Assembly: GCA_016748015.1 (NCBI GenBank)
Contig: JAAOMT010000200.1
Coordinates: 432,984 to 496,983, forward strand
Reading direction: 5' to 3'
DNA length: 64,000 bases
DNA from: Geosiphon pyriformis
Taxonomy: Eukaryota > Glomeromycota > Glomeromycetes > Archaeosporales > Geosiphonaceae
Of the stretch, positions 53,413-63,767 are shown one piece after another (within the stretch, counting starts at the first letter, position 1; every line of letters starts with the position of its first letter). Below the pieces are notes generated by a model. It made no database searches and was not told the DNA's origin. It was given only the letters and a program-made list of their open reading frames with translations. A program made the translations under genes and the position numbers.

Positions 53413-53698
53413 CTTTTATACATTCTTTTGGTTTTACAGGATTGCTTTCAATTGTCTTGTTATCGCTAGCTATTGCTTTGTTGTTTCTGTTATTGCTTTG
53501 TTTTTCTATGTTATCGCTAGTTATTCTATGTTATAACATGTTATCTGATGTTATTACTTGTTATTCTGTGTTATCCTGCATTATAATACGTTATCCTATA
53601 TTATTGTGTGCTATTCTGTGTTATTCTGCATTATAACACATTATCCAATGTTATAATGCATTATTCAACGTTATTGCACGTTATTCTGTATTATGTCA
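53413..53698 (-). promoter_or_regulatory. E3 LTR promoter: TATAAAAG box with 10-bp tandem array
   Basis: Plus-strand CTTTTATA at 53,413-53,420 is TATAAAAG on the coding strand. From 53,529 to 53,698, seventeen consecutive 10-bp units fit NRTTATNNNN (first unit TGTTATAACA). The partner LTR has TATA at 63,428-63,435 and units at 63,544-63,713. An exact 10-bp period over about 170 bp is close to the helical repeat, so sites would face one side of DNA. Role inferred. Confidence 0.7.
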
Positions 53699-53752
53699 CA
53701 TTTTGGTCATGTTTCTTCATAACTTTGGATTGGTTTTTCTACTCGGGTAACA

Positions 53753-54580
53753 TTATCCCTCTCTTTTTAAAATTAAGCTCCTGTGAAACTGTATGTATCT
53801 GTTATCATGGCTTCGTTCGTGTAATGTTCAATTGTTGCCTTGAGTATTGCTTTTTGTAGGTCTTCGAACTGTTGATTGGTTATTCATCCTATGCTGTTAA
53901 CCATTATGGTTTTCATAGATCCATTCAGTAGTACGTTTGGGCAATGTTAAAAGGCGGCATATAGTCGGTATGCTGCTTTGTAATGTAGAGTCAGGTTGTT
54001 TTTCTCTACAAATTTTTCTACTTGTTGTATTGTTTCTTTGTTGAACGTTTTCTGGCTAAGGTCTTCATATGGTGTTTTCAAGTCAAGCTGTTCTCCAATT
54101 TTGTAGAACCAATAAGCTGTAGGAAGTCTTTTTTTCTATTCCTGGGCGTTGTCAGGTGTCCACTCCCCTGTTTCAGGGAGTTTGGTCCCACGAGCTAAAG
54201 CTTGTTTTATTTCTTCAAGCTCGGGAACCAAGTATTTTCTTTTGTAACTTTTTTCTCATTCTTTGCCTCCTTCTTTTCCACCCCCTGCCTGAAAGCAATT
54301 TTTCCTCCCACATTGTCTTTCGGGTGGTGAGTAGGAGAGAGAACATTTAGTTCTAATTGAACTTTTGTCCTCCTCTCTCCTGCTCTTATCTTTGTACCGT
54401 ATCTCTTTTTTATCAATTGTTATTTCTATTTGAAATGTCAATTTTTGAATTGTTTCAAATAATTGTTTAGATAATTTTAAAATTTGATCTGAAAGATCCA
54501 TGTTGAAATTTCTATCATTTCTTGCTGCTTTTCGGATGCTATATATATTTGAATTCCCCAATTTAATTTGCTGTCCATTG
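53753..54580 (-). pseudogene. E3 third ORF between integrase and 3' LTR
   Basis: The minus strand starts with a helical part (IYSIRKAARNDRNFNMDLSD, LKLSKQLFETIQKLTFQIEI) and a Lys/Glu-rich segment. Then, with a frame change near 54,220, come LPTAYWFYKIGEQLDLKT, ETIQQVEKFVEKNNLTLHYK, AAYRLYAAF and TNQQFEDLQKAILKATIEHY. The YxFxxG and IT..QFxxLQ blocks are shared with E1, E2 and E4. It ends at a purine-rich tract before the LTR (53,753-53,770). No known domain. Confidence 0.58.
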
Positions 54581-55940
54581 TCTATGTTTCAATGACGATG
54601 ATTGGTTCCAGATCTTATGGTATATTTTCTGGTCTGATTAATGAAATTTGTGTTCTTAGTTGAGGTACTAATGACAATGATTCCTGTTTTACATGATAAA
54701 TTTTTAACCGATTTCCATGCACTACTTTCTTTAAAATCCTGTCTTCCAATCGTAATTTGTAAGCTTCATTTCCTAACATTTTGTGTATGTGAAATGGACT
54801 GTTCCACTTTGGGTCAAACTTTCCACTCCACTGTTTCTTAGTTTTTGTACAATGTAACAGTACTTGGTCTCCAATCTTGAATTCCATTGGTTGTTCTGAT
54901 AGGTGTTTATCATGTCTTTTTTTTTGTCATTCTTGAGCATGACTAATATTGCCAGCTGCTGTTTTTCAATTGTTTTTCAACATTTCCATTAGCTGATATG
55001 TTCTTTGGTGTAAGGTAGCCTCAAAATTCTCTTCATTGATTGTTTCTGTTGGGTATGATGGTATCACTTGTTCAATCAGTAATGTAGCTTTTTTTCCATA
55101 GACTAGTTCGAACGGTATAAACTGAGTTATATTTTGTTTCAATGTTCGGTATGCAAAGAGTACAGAAGGTATAAATAAGTCCCATTCTTGTCTGTTTTCA
55201 TGACTTATTTTTGCTAGTGCTTCACACAGTGTTTTGTTAAACTGTTCTACCAGTCCGTTCATTTGTGGGTGGTATGGTGATAATAAGGGTCTCTTTATTT
55301 TAAACCGTTGGCTTAGTTCAGTCAGTATATTATTAACGAAGTGTGTTCCCTGATTAGATAATAATTCTTTCGGACATCCATGTCAGCAAATTAGGTCTTG
55401 ATGCACAAAATTGGCGACTGTTTTGGCATCGGCCACTTGGATTGCTCTGGCTTCTGGCCATTTTGTAAGATAGTTTATGGCTACAGTAATATAGTGATTT
55501 TCTTGGGATGTAATTGAAAGAGGTCCAACCAAATTGATCCCGATTCTATCAAATGAATTTCCAATTAGAATGGGTCAAAGTGGTTCTGTTGATCTTATCC
55601 TCCTTTTCACTGACATGCATCACAATTGAGCACATATTTGAAAATGTCTTTGTGTATCATTGGCCAATAGTATAAGTTTAGTGTTTTTTCGAGGGTAGTG
55701 TCTTTGTTAAAGTGTCCTGCAGTCAGATCTGAATGCATGCTATATAGTATAGTTTCTCTTTCACTGTCCATGATTAGTCGTTGTGGGTTGGGGTGGTTTT
55801 GGTATTCTTGTTGATATAGTTGGTTGTCTTAAATAAAATAATTTCGGGCTTGTTTTTATATGGTACTCTGTTCCTATTAAGATAATATCTCCTTGAAATG
55901 TAGTGTCAATAGGTACTGATGTAGTTGTTGATAAGTGAGT
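54581..55940 (-). pseudogene. E3 integrase
   Basis: Minus strand: a zinc domain near 55,600-55,740 (HSDLTAGHFNKD, NCDACQ followed by a stop), then a core with RIGINLVGPLS (first Asp now Asn) and INYLTKWPEARAIQ. Next come LLSNQGTHFVN (second Asp now Asn) and MNGLVEQFNKTLCEALAK with the Glu kept at 55,262. The C-terminal part at 54,887-54,615 has FKIGDQVLLHCTK and KWNSPFHIHKMLGNEAYKL. It ends with LEPIIVIET. Same layout as in E1. Confidence 0.85.
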
Positions 55941-57025
55941 GTGTCCATGAGTCTGGGATTAGGTTTGTGGCATTCTCAACAAACTGTCAGCATTGGTGTT
56001 CTTGGATCCTTTCTTGTAATGGACTTTGAGTGGGAATTGTTGCAGATAAGTACTCCATCTTGCATATTTTCCTTCTAGTTGTGAATTGTTGAGTAACCAA
56101 ATAAGTCCTTTGTGGTTGGTATATAGATCAAATGGTTGACTAAGGTAATGTTTCCAAGTCTGTATGGCCCAATAAATGGCAAAACATTCTAGATCTGTTG
56201 TGCTGTAATTCTTTTCTGCTGGGCTAGTGCTGCGACTAGTGTAGACAACTGGGTGTTTTCTATTGTCTGGTCTTATCTGTGATAAGACTGCTCCTAGAGC
56301 ATTTTTCGAGGCGTCCATAGCGACAATGAACCGTTTAGTGAAATCTGGGTAAATCAGAATTGGGGATGTGATCAATTACTGTTTGAGATAGTCGAATGCT
56401 TTCTGTTGATCTTCCTTCCACAAGTACGGTACATATTTGGACAACAATTGATGGAGTGGTTTTGCGATGTTCGAGAAATCTTTGACAAATTGACAATAAT
56501 ATCCTGCTAATTCTAGAAATCTTTGTAATTCTCTGAGGTTGATTGGGGCTGAAAAATCCTTGACTTTTTGTACTTTATCTGGATCGGGTTTAACTCCGTC
56601 CTTGCCGATTACATGTCTTAGGAATTTTAACTCGGTTTTTCCAAAGAAGCATTTCTCGGAATTGAATTTCAATTCGGCACTATGAAAGTGTTTGAAAACT
56701 TGTTGCAGGTGGAGCAGATAGTCTTTGAATGTTTCGGAGAACACATTTGTGTCGTTTAGATAGACTACTACTGATTTCCAAAGGATTTCTTTGTATATTA
56801 CATCCATCAGGCATTGAAACGTGGTAGGAGCATTACAAAGTCCAAAAGGCATTATATTAAACTCGAAGTTTCTGTCTCGAGTGGTAAACGCTGTTTTTCC
56901 TTTGTCTTTGGGGTTCATTTCAACTTGCCAGTAATCACTTGCTAAATCTAATGACAAAAACCATTTCTTTTTCCTTAGATTGTCCTGGATGAGAGGAGTG
57001 GAATAACTATTTCCTTACGTGATGC
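55941..57025 (-). pseudogene. E3 reverse transcriptase (C-terminal two-thirds) and RNase H
   Basis: Minus strand: 56,957-56,376 is open for 193 codons with LDLASDYWQVEMNP, FNIMPFGLCNAPTTFQ, VVVYLNDTNVFSETF (YLND for YLDD) and KCFFGKTELKFLRHVIGKDG. The thumb ends LLSKYVPYLWKEDQQKAFDY. RNase H at 56,375-55,959 is open: AMDASKNALGAVLSQ, YTSRSTSPAEKNYSTTDLEC, LYTNHKGLIWLLN and KKGSKNTNADSLLRM. The N-terminal RT part lies beyond the solo LTR at 57,026. Confidence 0.9.
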
Positions 57026-57892
57026 TGTTACGGTTTAAGAATTTAGCAAAAAGAATCATAAAAATAATACAAACTATTCAATCATAATATAGCACAGTAA
57101 TAATCTTAGAAAGATAATGATTAACATAGTAGCAAACACCATCTCGCGATAGTGGCAAGCACCAGTTCACAATAGCAGCCAATACCAACTGATGATAGCA
57201 GCAAACACCAAGTTGAAATATCAAAAAGAAAGTATTTTTTTGTAGAACTACAAACATGTATATATACAGTAGTTTTAATATTGGGAAATAATCAATCAAG
57301 TAATAAAAATCATAACTTATCAAGCAACAGATCCAATTTTATCTGACAAACTCCACTTTAAATTATACTTTCAAATTAAATATCCCAAGAAACCTTTAAA
57401 AATCAAAAAGAAATGAAAAAGAATATTTAAAATGGAACTATCACAACCCAAAATATTAAAAAACTTACTTGTATTATTTATTGAATGAAACTATCATTCA
57501 TCAACTGAATCCCTTAGAAGAATAATCCTTGATCAAGATTATTCACGTTGTTACTAATTGATAAAAGCTTTATTGTGAGAATTAAAAAAACACTAAAGAC
57601 CATTAACATTCTGTGTTTATAGATTAGAGAAACACATCAGGCAATTGCAAGGATAGCTTCAGAGAAGACCCCAGACAGTGGGTAGATTTCAGTTCAGCCT
57701 CTGAGAAGGAGTACATAAACACACACAACAATCAAGAATTAAAGAATAACTTACATCGCAACAGTAAAAAGAAAGCCTTCAGTGTAACAATGACATTATC
57801 ACACAAATAGAATTGAGGAACTCACGAAAGACTGATTGCAATTAAAGCGGGATATCAGCAATTAAATATAACAAGAAAACCATCCCGTAACA
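57026..57892. repeat. Solo LTR of another family inside E3 RT
   Basis: 867 bp with perfect 8-bp inverted ends, TGTTACGG and CCGTAACA, flanked by ATGC (57,022-57,025) and ACGC (57,893-57,896), a duplication with one C/T difference. Excision restores the RT frame between LNSV and the Y-P block. It has a TATATATACAGTAG-like box near 57,250, which would suit plus-strand transcription, but I see no coding part. It does not match the other four LTR families at length. Confidence 0.75.
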
Positions 57893-58266
57893 ACGCTATT
57901 TAGTTTTCGATAATCTATGCAGAATCGCACTTTTCCATTTTTCTTGGTGACCAAAACTACTGGCGAGGACCAAGGGCTTAATGATTCTTTGATTAGGCCA
58001 TTATCAAGCATCCATTGTATTTCTTGCTTAATTAGGTTATTGCCAGATGGGAGTACGCGGTAAGCTTGTTGCTTAATTGGTCGAGTGTCTCCTGTATCAA
58101 TTTGATGTTTCACAATGTTAATGCATCTGAACTCATTTTCACTGGCAAAGACATTGGCATACTGATTCAGAAGGACTTTGAGTTGCATTTGTTGTAGGGT
58201 ACTTAAATTTCCTAAATTCAATTTATTGATCTCTTCTGGTGTAAACAAGTAACTTTTTTTTGGCAA
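57893..58266 (-). pseudogene. E3 reverse transcriptase, N-terminal part
   Basis: Open on minus from 58,266: PEEINKLNLGNLSTLQQMQL, KVLLNQYANVFASENEFR, the block HQIDTGDTRPIKQQAYRVLP, EIQWMLDNGLIKESLSPWSS, VLVTKKNGKVRFCIDYRKLN. It is interrupted by the solo LTR after LNSV. It continues at 57,025 with NSYSTPLIQDNL. Sequence is close to E1. Confidence 0.9.
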
Positions 58267-58560
58267 ATTTCATATTTGTGAGGTAATGTCACAGAATAAG
58301 AATAATTGTGCAAAATCTGGAATAAACTGGAGTTTTTCAGGATTCTGACTATCTGTGGATATGGAACCGACAAGGGTCTCTTCGGGAATTTCAATGACAT
58401 CTTCTGTCAGGTTGTGGATGGGGATTTTGAAGTGTTTATGGGCTTTGGCCAGTAGGTATAGATTAGCAACATTGGCTAGGGAACAGATTTCGGGACTGGC
58501 TTCAAATAATAGAGCTTGATCTTGGATCTTTTGATTTACCTTGAGGATGTATTGTCAGTA
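58267..58560 (-). pseudogene. E3 linker between dUTPase and RT
   Basis: Minus-strand reading: KVNQKIQDQALLFEASPEIC, NVANLYLLAKAHKHFKIPIH, NLTEDVIEIPEETLVGSIST and PDFAQLFLFCDIT. Same pattern as the E1 and E4 linkers, including the PDFxQLxxxxDIT close, with E3 variants. Few stops. Unknown role; it always follows the dUTPase in this group. Confidence 0.6.
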
Positions 58561-59155
58561 TGGGGGAATGGAAATGACAGTGTTGGTGTGGATAAATTCT
58601 ATCTGGTCACTGTCTTTCTCCATGAAATTAACTGGTACATTTTCTCTTCCACTTAATCCAAACCCATTGATTCCTCAGGCAGTGAGGCCTAACTCTTCTC
58701 GGGTTGTTACCAGGGTTAATTGGGGTATTTTGATTAGGGGTAAGAAAATAGCTTGGGCAATTTTTTCTTATGATTCTATTTTGTAGGGTCTGTCCAAATT
58801 GTTCTGTAGCATCACAATGATGTTTCCCGTATAACTGGCATCGATGATTCCTCCTTTTATGTCAATTCCTTTCTTGGCTAGACTAGATTGAGAGGCAACT
58901 TGTATCATTGTACTAATAGGAATTTCTAACACTATCTTAAGATCTATTTTTACGAGGGAATGTGGGGCTATAATGATGGGTAATTGTCCGGGATATCGTA
59001 AGTTGAAACCAGCATCAGTGTCATGCGCTCTTTTGGGGCAGATTCCTTCCTCATTGTCACTGTACCATTTTAGCTCTAGTTCTTTGAATAGGTCGGGATA
59101 CGCAAGATACTGTTCTGTTTCAGTATCCTCAGTTGAATCTTAAAACAACATGTCC
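58561..59155 (-). pseudogene. E3 dUTPase (catalytic Asp retained)
   Basis: Minus-strand blocks: CPKRAHDTDAGFNLRYPGQ (motif 1 with Asn for Asp in FNLR), ASQSSLAKKGIDI (motif 2), GGIIDASYTGNIIVML (motif 3, catalytic Asp present), EKIAQAIFLPLI (motif 4), and INGFGLSGRENVPVN (motif 5; one stop before it). Two stops occur (near 58,770 and 58,680). Of the five dUTPases here, only E1 and E3 keep the motif 3 Asp. Confidence 0.88.
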
Positions 59156-59990
59156 TTGGTGATCAATACCTCTTCTTTGGGTTTAGATAGTTCAGTAATT
59201 GGAAACAGTATTCTTGGAGGCAGATTAAACATAAGATCACATTCATCGCAGTACTGGAAGTGACAGGGGATCAAACAGTGATCGCATAGTTTGGTATTCA
59301 AATTGGCCAACCTTTGCTCCTGTTCCTCGCGAGTCGGGCCAATTCCTGATATCAGTTCTGAAATGCATCTGGGTCATCTGTGAAGAAATCATTCTTGGGG
59401 TAGTCAAGTCCAGTATATTCGGGTGTCCAAGAGTTGTCCTTAATTTCTCGTATTTCTTCAGACATGGTGCCTTCGGCCTTGGCACTTGCCATTCTCCAGA
59501 TTTCATGGTCATCATGTAGATAACCGTCTAGTCTGTTAAGTGCTTGTTTCCAAGTATTCTCGATGAAGGTTCCCTTTTATACCCAATCGTTGATTAATAT
59601 GGTGTATTAACAAGCCTCATTGCATGTTCCTCCTCTGCCAGACACATCATTCCAGAGTCTTTCATCTGGCAGGATTTCGCCACATACGAGGCACGGTGTG
59701 TGATCCCATTTGCCTTGTCATTTTGGTCATCCAAATCTTTCCAGTAAACAAGGCCTGCAATAGTATTTGGTGGTGGTGGGCCATTCTTCATTGTCCCCGA
59801 TACATGTGCCCATAGTGGATAGTTTTTTTCCACAATCGACACATATTAGTCTTGGGGGTTGGTAAAATAAGTTTTTTTGGTCCAAGGTTACGTATCCTAG
59901 TAATGACAATTGGGATTCTTCTTCGGCTCTGCCTTTTCCTTTTTCTTCCCAGGTTGGTGGTGGGGTAGTTCAGTTCAATAATTATCTGCC
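59156..59990 (-). pseudogene. E3 cysteine-rich module, best example of its spacing
   Basis: Minus strand order: PPRLICVDCGKKLSTMG, DNEEWPTTTKYYCRPCLLE, HTPCLVCGEILPDERLWNDV, RGGTCNEACQYTILINDW, a helical middle (NRLDGYLHDDHEIWRMASAK), then LCDHCLIPCHFQYCDECDLM directly before the dUTPase. So two clusters: one with CxxC, YYCxxC, PCLxCG, RGGxCxxxC, and a second C-x2-C-x3-PC-x4-Q-x-C-x2-C. Every cysteine is shared by at least three of the other elements. Likely zinc-binding; not recognised as a named domain. Confidence 0.72.
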
Positions 59991-60600
59991 CATGAAACCT
60001 GATAAGTCTCGATAGTTGGTGGCATTGATGTGTCTTCAAATTCAATAAGGGGTTCCTTGGTATATTGGTTTTTAAAGTGTCTGCACGTAACTGGAACTCA
60101 GGCATACTATCTGTTGAACATGAGTTAAAGTTCTTGGGTGTTTCAGTCGAGAGCAGCATTGGCTTTTGACAACCAGTCATTTCTTACTAGAGCTTGATAT
60201 TGAGTAGCTTCCATGACAAGTACTTTGGTAGGGATTTGGATTCCATTAATCTCGAAGGAGAAGTTGTCAATTTCTTCTATCGGGGTTTTTGTGTTTCCAT
60301 CTGCTGTAATGATCCGGGTGGTAGCAGCATGGTCTACTCAGTGACCTAGTTGGTTCATGAGCTGCTTCGTGATTATACTACCAGCTGATCCGCTATCCAG
60401 GATTAATTTAATGTCTATTCTTCCAACTCTGGCATTGGTGTATAGAGCCATTATTGGTTTATCCTGATTGATGGCTGCTCCACTAAAAAGGCTATGTGTG
60501 TTCAAATTATTGATGTCAAAAGGAAATATGACAGCTAGGGTGGGTGTCTTTGGTAATAGTGGCTGGTGAGATATTGCTTTTTGTTTGCTTGGAAGGTTGG
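59991..60600 (-). pseudogene. E3 aspartic protease
   Basis: Minus strand: NDKPIMALYTNARVGRIDIK, LILDSGSAGSIITKQLMNQL with active DSG, then the flap ITADGNTKTPIEEIDNFSFE, INGIQIPTKVLVMEATQYQA, LVRNDWLSKANAALD, and a tail with LIEFEDTSMPPT. A stop lies at the WD position after QLGH (60,340) and another near 60,125. Gag precedes it; the Cys module follows. Confidence 0.85.
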
Positions 60601-62640
60601 AAGATTCGTTCTATATCCCCCCCTTCCACAGGTGTAGATTTATCAAAACCCTGGTCTTCCATAAGACTGAGATAGGAAGTTTGATTCAGGTATCCAGTTG
60701 GTGTTGGTCAAGATTGGGTAGGACTGCGAGGGATTGGTCAAGATGGTCCACTGTTGGTTTGCACCTGATTGTTGTTGGGATTCCTCCATCACTGATTATA
60801 GTCTATAGCTCAAGGTCTGGATGGGCTGTAAGAGAAAGTTTGATAGTGAGAGATTGCTTGTGTCATTGGTGGTAGTTGATAATAATTCTGGGGTGGTGGT
60901 TAAGTATATGGAACTTGTTGTGCATATAGGGGCAGTTGATTCTGAGGTATAGAATATTGGAGTATCATGTTTTGCTGATATCTGGGTTGCTGGTATGGGT
61001 TTCCTTAATTTTGGTCCATGATCTTCCTTCTGCAGTCACGGATGATATGTCCAGGTTTCTGGCAATAGTAACAGTTGTGGGGATCGGATCTCCAAAGTTG
61101 TTGCTGTTGCTGACGGTTCTGTTGCTGTGAGTATCTGCTGTTGTTGTTATTTTCTCTCCATTGGGGTGGTTGGTAAGTTCTTGTAGTTCTGGCTAAGAAT
61201 CCTTCAATTTTCTGAGTTAGTTTCTCACTCAATTGGGTTATCTTTGCGTCAATGTCAGAGGTTCTGTTAATGACTAAATTAACACCTTGGGTATGGTTTG
61301 CTTCTTGTTTTGCAGACTCAAAATCGCGAATGAGAGTGATGGCGTCTTGTAAACTGGTCAGATGACAGGGTCTTACGGATTTTAGAATACTACTCCGCAA
61401 TCCTTTAATGAATTGATTAAAAACTTGTACTGCAGTGTAGTAGTCCCTTTCGATAGCTAATATTTGATGCAAGATTTGATTGAATCATCCGAGATAAATA
61501 GTTACTGCTTCGTGATCTTTTTGTTTAATTATGCTGAATTGATTCTGCAATTGGATTAACATATTGGGGTTATAGAAGTATTGCAGAAATGTGAGTTTAA
61601 ACTTGGTAAAGAAGGTAGGCTTCTCTGCCAGGCTCTGGTATCACAAATTGGCAGTTCTGGTCAGAAAGAACAGCAGTGTCTGAACTGTGCAGTTATCATT
61701 CCAACTGTTAACGGTAATTGCTTTCTCAGCATCCACGATCCAAGAATATGCATTATCTTCTTCACCAGAGAATTTTTCCAATTTAGTGATATTCTGGTAA
61801 GCCATAATCCGGTTAATGGGTGGGATGTTACTGGTTATGTTTAAAAGGATTGGTGTTTGTGTATTTGAGTGTTCTCTAAGTGCTAATGCTGGTTGCTTTC
61901 TTTTGTTGCTTGAACCAATAGGTTGTAAGATAGCTGTTTCTTCCATTAGGGGAGATGCTGATTCTGCTAGGTTTTGTGCTGGTGGCTGTTCCCAAGTTGA
62001 CGGGTTTTTTTCTGTTTGACCAGCTGCTGGGTTAAGATTTCCAAACAGCAATCCGTATTTTTCTAGTGATTTGGTCCAACTGTGTTGATTCCAAGGGTGT
62101 GAATTTCCAGGAGTTCGTAGTGTTTCCGACTGGGTTTTCAGGGGTGGGTTGAATACAATTCTACTTTGGAGTATCTGATGGTATAATGGAGTTGTTGGGG
62201 AGAGGACCCTTGGTTTCTTGTTGACCATGGACTTGGCTTGGACAGTTACAGGTTTGTTGGATTTGTTTTCGTATTCTTCAGAGTTGGATTCCACTGGTTG
62301 TTGTACTTGAGGAAATTGTTGTGCCATGTAATATTTAATGTCTGTATCGATTATATACAGAGTTTCAGCGATTGCTCGGGTAGTCGTGGCTGTTGAGTAC
62401 CCTAGTAAGCTTTGATGGATTTGTTCTCCAAGTCTTCCTATATCAGTTGTGTGGCCTAACAAGCAATCAATTTTTGTGTTGATATAGTTACAAAAATCAC
62501 TTTCTGTGTAAGCAGTTCCTACTGGTATTCTTAGGTCTTTTCGAAATATTGAAATAGTGCTTTTCCGTACGAGGAGTAGTCCTTTCCTATTGTTCCAATA
62601 GTCGCCACTTTTATGTATTTTTGGGAGTGCTCTGTCTCTG
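60601..62640 (-). pseudogene. E3 gag with CCHC knuckle
   Basis: Starts near 62,620 (KVATIGTIGKDYSS). A 273-codon open stretch at 62,462-61,641 has LGHTTDIGRLGEQIHQSLLG, YYMAQQFPQVQQPVESNSEE, MAYQNITKLEKFSGEEDNAY and SWIVDAEKAITVNSWNDNCT. After a frame break, 61,472-61,005 has QILAIERDYYTAVQVFNQFI, SVRPCHLTSLQDAITLIRDF and the knuckle NCYYCQKPGHIIRDC. A Gln/Pro/Tyr-rich tail with stops leads to protease. Ty3-type Gag. Confidence 0.85.
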
Positions 62641-62651
62641 TGGATTTATAA

Positions 62652-62670
62652 CCTTACAAGGAGCACCAAA
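62652..62670 (-). other. E3 primer-binding site
   Basis: The minus strand reads TTTGGTGCTCCTTGTAAGG next to the 5' LTR; same tRNA match as E1 with two transitions. Confidence 0.65.
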
Positions 62671-63767
62671 TATTATGGGTAAACTTGGTGGGTATGGGAA
62701 ATGGTAACGTTTGGTGCTCTCAATTATTGATGATGTGTCTTCTGTATAATTCTGTTGGCTTAATCTTGATTATCAATCTCTGAAAATCTATTTCTGGATG
62801 TGAATTTTACCCGTTGAGTTCTTTGGTTATAAGGCACAGAGTTTGTCTTTCGTCGATTACAATGTTTTTCATAAATGTGAGCTTTCTTCTCCGAGCTAAC
62901 AAGCACAGTTGTTAGGGTTTGGCATTGTCTTTTTGCCCTTCTGGTAAGCTAACAAGATAATGTTAATATCCAAAACTTAGGGGGAGCTTCCCTCTTTTAC
63001 CAGGCTATCACAAAGTCTATTCTCAGACAGTCAATTTTACTATGTTGTCGCTTCACAAAAAATTAAGACAGAAAAAGAAAGAAAAAGAAAAAGAAAAAGA
63101 AAAAGAAAAAGAAAAGAAAAGAAAAAAGAGAAAAGATAAATTAGTATCGTCAATCACCATGATCAAGAGTGATTGGTCCAAATTGTTAATAGGTTTGAGG
63201 CAGTTATGCTAAGAGCATCTATTTTAGAACGGAGGTATGAGACAAGGGTTAATTTACGTAAATTTCACGAAGTTCGAGAACATGAATTCGTGATTCTGAT
63301 TTCTTTTAATAATTGGTTTATTTCAGGAAAGATAATAAAGGATGAAGGGGTATGGATATTTTAATTTCTGGTCTAAAGGTTCGTATCTATTTTTTTTTCT
63401 TCCTTTTTTCACTTTTACAACTACTTGCTTTTATACATTCTTTTGGTTTTACAGGATTGCTTTCAATTGTCTTGCTATCATTAGCTATTGCTTTGTTGTT
63501 TCTATTATTGCTTCGTTTTTCTATGTTATTGCTAGTTATCCTATGTTATAACATATTATCTAATGTTATTACATGTTATTCTGTATTATCCTGCATTATA
63601 ACATGTTATCCTATATTATTGTGTGCTATTCTGTGTTATCCTGCATTATAACACGTTATCCAATGTTATAACATGTTATCCAACATTATTGCACGTTATT
63701 CTGTATTATATCATGTTTTGGTCACGTTTCTTTATAACTTTGGATCGGTTTTTCTACTCAGGTAACA
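62671..63767 (-). repeat. E3 5' LTR
   Basis: 1,097 bp, TATTATGGG (ancestral TGTTACGGG) to GTAACA, followed by GTAT. It has the A/G-rich tract (63,067-63,130), the stem CAATCAC/GTGATTG (63,151-63,175), TATAAAAG (63,428-63,435 as CTTTTATA) and seventeen 10-bp units (63,544-63,713). Confidence 0.94.

Larger units (their letters stand above)
52658..53752 (-). repeat. E3 3' LTR
   Basis: 1,095 bp, TGTTACAGG to GTAACA on plus, partner of 62,671-63,767. It contains the array and TATA (53,413-53,698), the 9-bp stem (53,124-53,148) and an A/G-rich tract (53,047-53,110; pyrimidine-rich when transcribed). Open frames in the array are an effect of its repeats. Confidence 0.94.
52658..63767 (-). mobile_element. 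Element E3: dUTPase-type Ty3/gypsy retrotransposon, full length
   Basis: An 11,110-bp element with LTRs of 1,095 and 1,097 bp and a GTAT duplication (52,654-52,657, 63,768-63,771), inserted in LINE3 ORF1. Minus-strand order: primer site, gag, protease, cysteine-rich module, dUTPase, linker, RT (split by a solo LTR), RNase H, integrase, third ORF, polypurine tract. The LTRs are a different family from E1/E4 and E2, with a 10-bp array. Stops are moderate in number. Confidence 0.93.

Noticed and set aside
53327-53636. Open frames coding hydrophobic Leu/Ile/Cys/Tyr-rich peptides that look like membrane proteins (also 63,342-63,651)
   Set aside because: They translate the 10-bp TGTTAT array and pyrimidine-rich LTR sequence. 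The repeat period, not selection, keeps them open, and the strand is opposite to the element.
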